This document shows, one piece after another, positions 1 through 5,220 of a stretch of 6,773 nucleotides of DNA. How positions within the stretch are numbered: position 1 is the first letter of the stretch; each line of letters opens with the position of its first letter. This DNA is from Candidatus Nomurabacteria bacterium RIFCSPHIGHO2_01_FULL_39_9 (lineage in GTDB: Bacteria; Patescibacteriota; Minisyncoccia; Phycocordibacterales; DATEUR01): contig MFTL01000028.1 in the NCBI GenBank assembly GCA_001786825.1, positions 15,316 to 22,088 on the forward strand, written 5' to 3'. The notes beneath the pieces are model-generated. The model was not told the origin of the DNA, ran no database searches, and saw only the letters and a list, made by a program, of their open reading frames with translations. Both the position numbers and the translations under genes were made by a program.

Positions 1-413
1 GCGACACCGCAGTCAACGGTAATTATTAAATTGGCCCCGCCTTGAGAAATTTTTAGAAGTGCGTCTTTTGTTAAACCGTACCCTTCTTCGCGCGCCGGAA
101 TATAGACATCAAAATTTTTGTAATCTATCTGACGGAAAAAATCAGCTAAAATTGCCGCGGCCGATGTGCCGTCGCAATCATAATCACCATAAACAACAAT
201 TTTCTCTTTGTTTTGGAGCGCTTCATTTATTCTTTTTACCGCTTCGCGCATTCCTTTCATTAGAAAGGGATCATGGAGATCGCGTTCGTAGGCGGGATTT
301 AAAAAAATTTCCGCTTCTTTTTCTGTTTTAATACCGCGCGACCAGAGGAGCGTTCGCAATAAATCTGATTCGTTCGATAAAAAATCTTCTGAAAAATTCT
401 TAGGGCAATTCAT
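1..413 (-). CDS. recJ: Single-stranded-DNA-specific exonuclease RecJ, N-terminal part (truncated by the window edge)
   Basis: RecJ degrades single-stranded DNA 5' to 3' during recombination and repair, using metal ions held by DHH-family aspartates. I read 137 codons from the ATG at 413 to the left edge; the rest lies outside. Residues about 19-58 match the usual RecJ lead-in: a 'LL..RGI.T..EAE.FLNP' stretch, then 'L.DPFLM.GM'. Residues 73-82 carry DHH motif I (VVYGDYDCDG) with the paired aspartates D77, D79 and D81. Residues 131-137 (ITVDCGV) look like motif II, with D134. An ALA/ILA-type helix follows motif I, as is usual. The first 14 bp overlap the 3' end of the upstream secreted-protein gene, which suggests co-transcription or coupled translation. 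No Shine-Dalgarno sequence precedes the ATG. The only oddity is Cys80 inside motif I, where Ala or Val is commoner. Identification is firm for the part visible. Confidence 0.93.
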   Translation of the reverse strand, partial: MNCPKNFSEDFLSNESDLLRTLLWSRGIKTEKEAEIFLNPAYERDLHDPFLMKGMREAVKRINEALQNKEKIVVYGDYDCDGTSAAAILADFFRQIDYKNFDVYIPAREEGYGLTKDALLKISQGGANLIITVDCGV

Positions 414-1164
414 AATTGATTTGCGCAGCCTCAAAGTAAATGTTCATGAGTTTGGTTTTGGTGATTTTGCCAATTTTTCCGTCAGCTGACAGACCTTGTG
501 CGGTTTGAAAAAGTTTCACTGCTTGCGTGAGCGTCGTTCCCCATTTTGTCTGATAAGATAGATCGGTTGACACATAGCCTAATTGCCAAAGTAATTTGGC
601 CGCCACTCGCGCGCTCGGACTTTTGGCCAGTGTGGAGCTCGAGCCAATTATTGAAATTCTTCTCATAAGCGGCTCCAAAAAAGTTACCACTTCAATAATG
701 CCGCCACAAACATTGCCCGGCATTGGAAATTTAGCCGCACCGCAAGCTATTGAACCTCCAAAACTACCTGTTGTAAAACCATCGCCTTCAAATGTTGTGG
801 GCTTCAAAGTGAAACCGGCTTGGCAAATTTTATTGGTTGATATTGTGACAACCCCATCAGTACAATCAGGATCGCCGAACCAACCGGCAAATTCAGAATC
901 AGCATCTGGTATCGCGGTAAGCGTTACTTGTGAATTAGCCAAAAAAGGTTTTACGCAATCAATGCCGCAATTGATTAGGGCGGGTGTTGACGACACCGTG
1001 CCACTACCATTGCCTATTTTTAAAATTGCTAAATTATAGAAAGTAAAATTCGGTATATTTATATCAATTTGATAAAATTGCGCGCGCGCCGTAGTGTCAC
1101 CGAAAATGACCGCCAAAAGCGCAATGCTCAAATATATGGGAATCAAATATCTTGTGTCGAACAT
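400..1164 (-). CDS. Exported protein with an InlB-type repeat and a C-terminal peptidoglycan-binding domain
   Basis: The 254-residue product is probably exported and attached to the cell wall. Residues 1-28 are a signal peptide: a hydrophobic stretch (about 7-21) ends in a TARA|Q signal-peptidase I-like site. Residues about 44-118 resemble the divergent InlB/'bacterial repeat' domain: 'K.GNGSGTVSS.P..I.CG.DC', then 'VTLTA.PD..S.FAGW', ending 'C.AGF'. Residues about 119-180 are a linker with C141 and C153 and a GG-I-V stretch. Residues about 185-241 resemble a PG_binding_1 domain: 'ARVAAKLLWQLGY', 'LTQAVKLFQTAQGL.ADGKIGK.T'. Six cysteines after the signal peptide suit disulfides outside the membrane. 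The repeat is the same kind as in the 5221-6594 protein. I chose the ATG at 1164 because it opens the signal peptide. The stop overlaps the recJ start by 14 bp, and the gene diverges from the HIT gene. No catalytic residues are visible, so a binding or structural role is inferred. Confidence 0.85.
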   Translation of the reverse strand: MFDTRYLIPIYLSIALLAVIFGDTTARAQFYQIDINIPNFTFYNLAILKIGNGSGTVSSTPALINCGIDCVKPFLANSQVTLTAIPDADSEFAGWFGDPDCTDGVVTISTNKICQAGFTLKPTTFEGDGFTTGSFGGSIACGAAKFPMPGNVCGGIIEVVTFLEPLMRRISIIGSSSTLAKSPSARVAAKLLWQLGYVSTDLSYQTKWGTTLTQAVKLFQTAQGLSADGKIGKITKTKLMNIYFEAAQINYELP

Positions 1165-1172
1165 GTTATAAT
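1164..1172 (+). promoter_or_regulatory. Extended -10 promoter for the HIT gene
   Basis: TGTTATAAT is an exact extended -10 (TG-n-TATAAT), with the hexamer at 1167-1172. No TTG-type -35 lies at the right distance, which is normal for extended -10 promoters. By spacing, transcription would begin near 1179, so the HIT ATG at 1181 would have a leader of 0-2 nt. The motif starts at the first base of the divergent gene's ATG, so polymerase here would cover that start. Confidence 0.6.
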
Positions 1173-1179
1173 ATTACCA
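1171..1179 (-). promoter_or_regulatory. Possible extended -10 for the exported wall-binding protein
   Basis: On the minus strand TGGTAATAT gives TG-n followed by a -10-like hexamer (1176-1171) that keeps the key first T, second A and last T of TATAAT. Predicted initiation falls at 1164, exactly the A of that gene's ATG, giving a leaderless message. It overlaps the opposing plus-strand -10 by two bases. The hexamer matches only four of six positions, and A/T-rich spacers produce such matches by chance. Confidence 0.4.
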
Positions 1180-1180
1180 T

Positions 1181-1501
1181 ATGGATTGCATTTTTTGTAA
1201 AATTGCTAAAAAAGAACTTAATTCTGAAGTTGTTTATGAGGACGATGATATTATCGCTTTCAATGATATAAACCCCAGCGCGCCGGTTCATATTTTGGTT
1301 GTGCCGAAAGAGCACATCGAATCAATTGCGCATTTAAATGGCAATCATCAAGGCATAATTTCAAAAATTATTTTTACCGCTAAAAAAATCGCGGAAGATA
1401 AAAAGCTAGTTGGCTATAAATTAGTTTTTAACGTTGGCCGTGAAGGTGGACAAATTATTGATCACCTTCATTTGCATTTGCTAGGTGGTTGGAATAAATA
1501 G
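1181..1501 (+). CDS. HIT (histidine triad) family nucleotide hydrolase, HinT-like
   Basis: HIT proteins of the HinT branch hydrolyse purine nucleoside phosphoramidates and related AMP conjugates in the cytoplasm; their physiological substrate in bacteria is usually unknown. The 106-residue product has the full family layout: CIFCKI at residues 3-8, 'VYEDDDIIAFNDINP' at 18-32, 'APVHILVVPKEH' at 34-45, and the triad HLHLHLLGG at 95-103. By family alignment H97 (the middle His) is the catalytic nucleophile. C3, C6, H45 and H95 could form the structural zinc site seen in some bacterial relatives. The protein stops four residues after the triad, so it is a compact, single-domain form. It is the only plus-strand gene here, is divergent from the 400-1164 gene, and ends 7 bp from the pgk stop. 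The ATG at 1181 directly precedes the CIFC motif. An extended -10 promoter sits just before it and no Shine-Dalgarno sequence is present. Confidence 0.95.
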   Translation: MDCIFCKIAKKELNSEVVYEDDDIIAFNDINPSAPVHILVVPKEHIESIAHLNGNHQGIISKIIFTAKKIAEDKKLVGYKLVFNVGREGGQIIDHLHLHLLGGWNK

Positions 1502-1518
1502 AACATTTTTATTTGTTC
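1501..1518. terminator. Weak hairpin between the convergent HIT and pgk genes
   Basis: GAACA (1501-1505) and TGTTC (1514-1518) could pair across an 8-nt T-rich loop, in the only place where two transcripts converge. The stem has only five base pairs and no clean T-run follows it on either strand, so it is a poor intrinsic terminator. It is listed because the genes end 7 bp apart and nothing better is visible. Confidence 0.2.
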
Positions 1519-2576
1519 AATAATTTACCTTTTGATAAAAATTCCAACATGGCGCCGCCGCCGGTGGAAACAAAAGTAAGCTTTTTATCTAACTTTAGTT
1601 TTGAAACAAGTGCTACCGTATCGCCACCGCCAATAATTGTTTTATTTTTTTGTAATTTTTTGAATTTCAAAATCCGCTCTGTGCTTCCGCCAAAACCTCC
1701 TTCGTACCAACCCAAAGGCCCATTCCAAAGAACAAACTTTGACTTTCCAATCAAATGTTCGAGAAGTTTAACTGAGGTCGGACCGATATCAACAATTTTT
1801 TCATCCTTCCCTACTTCATTTTGCGCTTTGATTAGTTTTTTATTTCCTTTTTTAACAACTACATCAATGGGCAGAAAAATTTTTCCCGAGGCTAACAATT
1901 TTTTAAGACCAAAATTTTTTTCATCAACAACCGATCGGCCAACCTCAAAACCAATTTCTTTGAAAAAATTATTGGCCAGCGCACCAGCGACAAAAATATA
2001 ATCAGCAATTTTAATAAATTTTTTAAGCATCGGCATTTTGGTTTCAAATTTAGCGCCGCCTAAAATTAATAGCATTGGTTTTTTAGGTTTGAACACAGAA
2101 CTTAAATTTTTTATCTCACGCTCAAATTGAAAACCAAAATAGCTTGGTAGTAGTTTTGGCAATTGAGAAATAGAGGCTTGCTTGCGATGCGAGACAGAAA
2201 AGGCTTCGTTAATATAGACATCGCCAAGTTTGGCTAATTTTTTCGCGAAAACCAAATCATTTTTTTCTTCACCCGGATTTTGTCTTAAGTTTTCAAGTAA
2301 GATTACTTTTCCCGGCAAAGGCTTTCCTTGGCCAAATTGGACGGGGAAAAATTTATTTAAATATTCTGCAATCGGCTTTAGACTCCCGCCGCTTCTACCT
2401 AAATGCGAGAGTAAAATGATTTTTGCGCCTTTTTTTCTTAAATAAGAAATTGTCGGCAATGCTTGTTTAATTCTAAAATCATCAAGTATTTTGCCTTTTG
2501 AAATTGGCACATTAAAATCAACTCGCAGGAGCACGCGCTTGTCTTTGATATTTTTAAATTGATTTAAGGATTTCAT
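1509..2576 (-). CDS. pgk: Phosphoglycerate kinase (short form)
   Basis: This cytoplasmic enzyme transfers phosphate between 1,3-bisphosphoglycerate and ADP, the first ATP-forming step of lower glycolysis. The 355 residues carry the family motifs in order: RVDFNVP 18-24, DDFRI 32-36, SHLGR 57-61, ENLRQNPGEEKND 95-107, NEAFSVSHR 123-131, GGAKFETK 173-180, NGPLGWYE 285-292, GGGDT 316-320 and STGGGAMLE 337-345. Likely 3-phosphoglycerate ligands are D20, N22, R35, H58, R61, R98 and R131; K176 and K180 lie in the nucleotide site. Most bacterial enzymes are about 390-400 residues. Much of the N-domain loss lies between SHLGR and ENLR. NEAF replaces the usual NDAF, a conservative D-to-E change. All key residues look intact, so I expect activity. 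The ATG at 2576 lies inside the end of tpiA (23 bp overlap), so the two are probably translationally coupled. Confidence 0.97.
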   Translation of the reverse strand: MKSLNQFKNIKDKRVLLRVDFNVPISKGKILDDFRIKQALPTISYLRKKGAKIILLSHLGRSGGSLKPIAEYLNKFFPVQFGQGKPLPGKVILLENLRQNPGEEKNDLVFAKKLAKLGDVYINEAFSVSHRKQASISQLPKLLPSYFGFQFEREIKNLSSVFKPKKPMLLILGGAKFETKMPMLKKFIKIADYIFVAGALANNFFKEIGFEVGRSVVDEKNFGLKKLLASGKIFLPIDVVVKKGNKKLIKAQNEVGKDEKIVDIGPTSVKLLEHLIGKSKFVLWNGPLGWYEGGFGGSTERILKFKKLQKNKTIIGGGDTVALVSKLKLDKKLTFVSTGGGAMLEFLSKGKLLNK

Positions 2577-3309
2577 TGAATTCTTTTGGACGTAAGCTTT
2601 CTCGGCCGACTAAAAGACCTTGGGCCGAGCCGGTTGTCAGATAGTCGCGGGCATTTTTTGAATCAACCGAGCCGCCGTAAATGATTTGCACTTTCTCCAT
2701 TGCATTCCGGCCAAACATATCAGCCAAAACTTTTTTAATAAAGACAACAATCTCGCGGCACTCCTCCGGCAATGCTTTTCGTTTGGCATCACGACCAACA
2801 GTCCAGATGGGCTCATAAGCAATTATTAAATTTTTCAGATCGGTTTTTTTAACACCGGCTAAATCAAGCTCGAGTTGTCTTTTAATGAAGTGAAGAAAAT
2901 TGCCGGCTTCATCTCTTTTTGATTCGCCGACGCAGAGAATTGGTTTAAGTCCGGCTTTGAGACTAGCTTTTAATTTTTTATTAATTACTTCATCAGTTTC
3001 GTTCAAAGTGATTCTGGTTCGGCGTTCATAATGGCCGACAATTACATATCTCGCACCCGATTCATAAAGTTGAAGCGGTGAAATTTCACCGGTATAAGCG
3101 CCTTCCAATTCCCAAAAAACATCTTGCGCGCCGAGAGATATTTTTGGCGCGGTGAATTTTCGAAGTGATTCAATAAAAAGAAAAGGCGGGCAGACAACGA
3201 CTGTTGATTTTCTGTTTTTGATGGAAACTTTTTTTATTTGAAGAAACAGATCTTTGGCTTCCGTCAGCGTAGCTGGATTCATTTTCCAATTGGCGATGAT
3301 GAGGGGCAT
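2554..3309 (-). CDS. tpiA: Triosephosphate isomerase
   Basis: This (beta/alpha)8-barrel enzyme interconverts dihydroxyacetone phosphate and glyceraldehyde 3-phosphate in glycolysis and gluconeogenesis. The 251-residue length is normal. Visible active-site residues are N7 and K9 in ANWKMN (6-11), the electrophile H93 in VGHYERR (91-97), C126, and the base E166 in AYEPIW (164-169). The phosphate-binding YGGSV (211-215) and GLLVGRESL (231-239) follow. Two places differ from textbook enzymes: GHYERR replaces GHSERR, and loop 6 reads W-T-V-G-R-D-A-K-R-K-A-L-P, about two residues longer than the usual W-A-I-G-T-G-K-T-A-T-P. From memory, Parcubacteria enzymes share this style, including VGR in place of VGG. 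The start lies only 4 bp after the stop of the Ig-repeat protein; an AGAGG lies about 12 nt upstream, too far to be a good ribosome binding site. The gene overlaps pgk downstream. Confidence 0.97.
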   Translation of the reverse strand: MPLIIANWKMNPATLTEAKDLFLQIKKVSIKNRKSTVVVCPPFLFIESLRKFTAPKISLGAQDVFWELEGAYTGEISPLQLYESGARYVIVGHYERRTRITLNETDEVINKKLKASLKAGLKPILCVGESKRDEAGNFLHFIKRQLELDLAGVKKTDLKNLIIAYEPIWTVGRDAKRKALPEECREIVVFIKKVLADMFGRNAMEKVQIIYGGSVDSKNARDYLTTGSAQGLLVGRESLRPKEFNEILKSI

Positions 3310-3313
3310 TTTA

Positions 3314-5200
3314 TTATTGAACCTCTAGCGTAGTGGTAGTTGTAGTACTATAACCACCGGTTTTACTACAAGTAAGCTTGAGGGTATATGGCGAATCACT
3401 AATTGAAAGACTCGAGGCCGGGCTGGAGTGAGAACCAGGATTTTTTGGCCCAGTCCAAAAGGGAACGCTACCACCACCAGCCTTAGTAGAGCCATTAGTG
3501 GTACAAAAATCTGGTTGTTGTGACCCAGGAGTTGACCAAGTTATTGTCGCTGATCCTCCTGCCGTAGCTGGATTGGGAGAAGCTGATAATAACACTTTAA
3601 AGGGTACAACGTTAACGGTAGTAGTTGCTGTAACGTTTGCATATCCAGATTTCAAACAAGTAATCGTATAGGTTTTAGTACCAAGAGTTAAGCCTGATAA
3701 TGTTTGATTGCCGCCGGGATAGAATGCTGTATCAAGCTTATTCCCAAAATTCCAAGGATAATCATCATTGGTGGCAGGAGTATCGGCATTACTGATGCCA
3801 GTGCCAGTACTAGAAGTGGTAGCATTGCAAGACGTTGGATTGCCGGTCGTTGTCCAAGTTAAAGTTGTTGATTCAGTTGTAAGGATTTCAGTTGGCGAAG
3901 CTGATAATGTAACCGTCATTGCTGGAGGAACTACTTCTAGTGTAGCAGTATTTGATACCGTGTTGCCGTTTTTCGTACAGCTAAGTGTATAAGTTTTAGT
4001 TCCAGCAGAAAGTCCTGATAATGTTTGAGTACCGCCGCTTATACTTTTAGATCCTGACCAGTCACCAGAAGCAGTGCAATCATCAGGAGTTCCTCCTGTA
4101 ATTGCCCAAGTCAGTATTGTTGAATTTGATGTGCTTATCGGACTAGCAGGAGAAAATGAAAAAGATATAACCGGCGCAGTTGATACTGTTACATCGACAC
4201 TTGCACTTGATGGGGTTGCTCCAGCTTTATAGCAAGTAATTGTATATGTTTTTTGTGCAGTTTGGGTAGTCTGGCCATTCTTAAGCGATGAGCCTGTATA
4301 AGGTGGCGATATGTCGCCATTTTTATTTTTAGCTCCATACCAAGGATTACCACTATAGTTAGGAACATAACTGCCCGTACAACTATCCGGCGAACCAGTC
4401 GTTGCCCATGAGAAAGTTGTAGATTCAGTAGTTAAAATATCGTTGTCAGAAACAGACAAACTAACGTCAAGCGGCAACGCAACCGTAACTGTCGTACTTG
4501 CCGCAACATCCGCAAAATCAGTTTTTGAGCAAGTAATTGTAAAAGTCGTGTTGCCGTCAGGCAAATTTATAACAACTTCGTCATGTGTGCCATTAGCTTC
4601 CGCTTTAGATCCCGACCAACCGCCGGAAGCAGTGCAACTATCTGGCGAACCAGTAATTGTCCAAGTTAATTCTGCCGCGTTTTGAGCACCCGCAGAAGGT
4701 GGCACAGCTGAAAGAGTAACAGTTACATTAGCAAATCCTAAAGAATCATAAGGCGCCGGGCAAATAATAATGTTTCCAGTTCCAACTCCAGATACAACTT
4801 CCGCGCAAAGTCGAGCTGGATAAGTAACACCGGGATTATTAGCAGAGCTTAATGCCGTTGAAAGTAAATATGTATTTGCTTCCAAAGATGACATTAAACT
4901 AGAAATATTGGTATTGATAGCCAGTTTAGGATAAACAACAGCATAAACAACAGCATTAGTATAAACCAAAACATTTTTAGCAATTATCTTGCCTTGAACA
5001 CGAAGCGCAGAAGTTGAAAAAGGATAAGTTGCACCGAGCGCCAGTGTACCACCGGTCATTTGCGGAAATGTTGATCTGTTCAAAGGTGGCGCCTTGCCGC
5101 CTGAAGGCGGCGTACCCAGCGGTGCGGCGTAAGAAAGCCCGGCAAGAAGTATGAGGCTCACGATTATTATTTTGGCTGCTTTAATAAAATTTGCTTTCAT
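3314..5200 (-). CDS. Secreted cysteine-rich protein with five Ig-like repeats
   Basis: The 628-residue product is probably exported; I do not know a specific function, and adhesion or surface display is an inference. Residues 1-25 are a signal peptide (basic start, hydrophobic 10-23, SYA|AP site). Residues 39-56 hold P-L-N-x-S-x3-Q-x3-G-x-L-x-L-G, and residues 131-147 an 'LCA...GNIIIC' pair (C132, C147). Both are shared with the next gene upstream. Five tandem Ig-like modules follow at about 158-241, 244-340, 342-424, 427-532 and 534-628. Each has a 'LTW.TTG' strand, a cysteine 9-11 residues later (C189, C274, C375, C458, C566) and a late 'YTITC' cysteine (C224, C323, C408, C515, C611). One disulfide per module is expected. 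The chain ends in the last module, with no membrane anchor or LPXTG motif. The start has no Shine-Dalgarno sequence, only an A/T-rich leader 20 bp after the preceding gene. It lies 4 bp before tpiA. Confidence 0.88.
   Translation of the reverse strand: MKANFIKAAKIIIVSLILLAGLSYAAPLGTPPSGGKAPPLNRSTFPQMTGGTLALGATYPFSTSALRVQGKIIAKNVLVYTNAVVYAVVYPKLAINTNISSLMSSLEANTYLLSTALSSANNPGVTYPARLCAEVVSGVGTGNIIICPAPYDSLGFANVTVTLSAVPPSAGAQNAAELTWTITGSPDSCTASGGWSGSKAEANGTHDEVVINLPDGNTTFTITCSKTDFADVAASTTVTVALPLDVSLSVSDNDILTTESTTFSWATTGSPDSCTGSYVPNYSGNPWYGAKNKNGDISPPYTGSSLKNGQTTQTAQKTYTITCYKAGATPSSASVDVTVSTAPVISFSFSPASPISTSNSTILTWAITGGTPDDCTASGDWSGSKSISGGTQTLSGLSAGTKTYTLSCTKNGNTVSNTATLEVVPPAMTVTLSASPTEILTTESTTLTWTTTGNPTSCNATTSSTGTGISNADTPATNDDYPWNFGNKLDTAFYPGGNQTLSGLTLGTKTYTITCLKSGYANVTATTTVNVVPFKVLLSASPNPATAGGSATITWSTPGSQQPDFCTTNGSTKAGGGSVPFWTGPKNPGSHSSPASSLSISDSPYTLKLTCSKTGGYSTTTTTTLEVQ
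3317..4729 (-). repeat. Five tandem Ig-like protein modules
   Basis: These are protein-level repeats inside the 3314-5200 gene, about 83-106 residues each. In coding order they lie at about 4729-4478, 4471-4181, 4177-3929, 3922-3605 and 3601-3317. Similarity between modules is patchy. Modules 2 and 4 share 'ILTTESTT' at their start, modules 3 and 4 share 'QTLSGL..GTKTYT' near their end, and modules 1 and 3 share 'CTAS..WSGSK'. At the DNA level most shared stretches differ at synonymous sites; one short identity, CAAACATTATCAGG, is seen in modules 3 and 4. Confidence 0.8.
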
Positions 5201-5220
5201 GATTTTTTAAAAATTAATTT

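Noticed and set aside
59..331. Plus-strand open frame of 90 codons
   Set aside because: It lies opposite RecJ motif I coding sequence and its translation looks like a random shadow.
596..1039. Plus-strand open frame of 147 codons
   Set aside because: It is antisense to the well-supported exported wall-binding protein gene, has no recognisable domain and no start signal. The minus-strand frame has a signal peptide and two domains.
1513..2001. Plus-strand open frame of 162 codons
   Set aside because: It is antisense to pgk, rich in Phe/Pro/Ser as expected of a reverse-frame shadow, and has no motif.
3310..3330. AGAGG upstream of tpiA considered as a Shine-Dalgarno site
   Set aside because: It lies about 12 nt from the ATG, beyond the usual 5-9 nt, and falls in the coding end of the upstream gene; too weak to list as a feature.
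3317..4729. Repeats considered as a CRISPR array or DNA-level tandem repeat
   Set aside because: The repeats are protein modules of 83-106 residues with diverged DNA; no short, exact, evenly spaced direct repeats are present.
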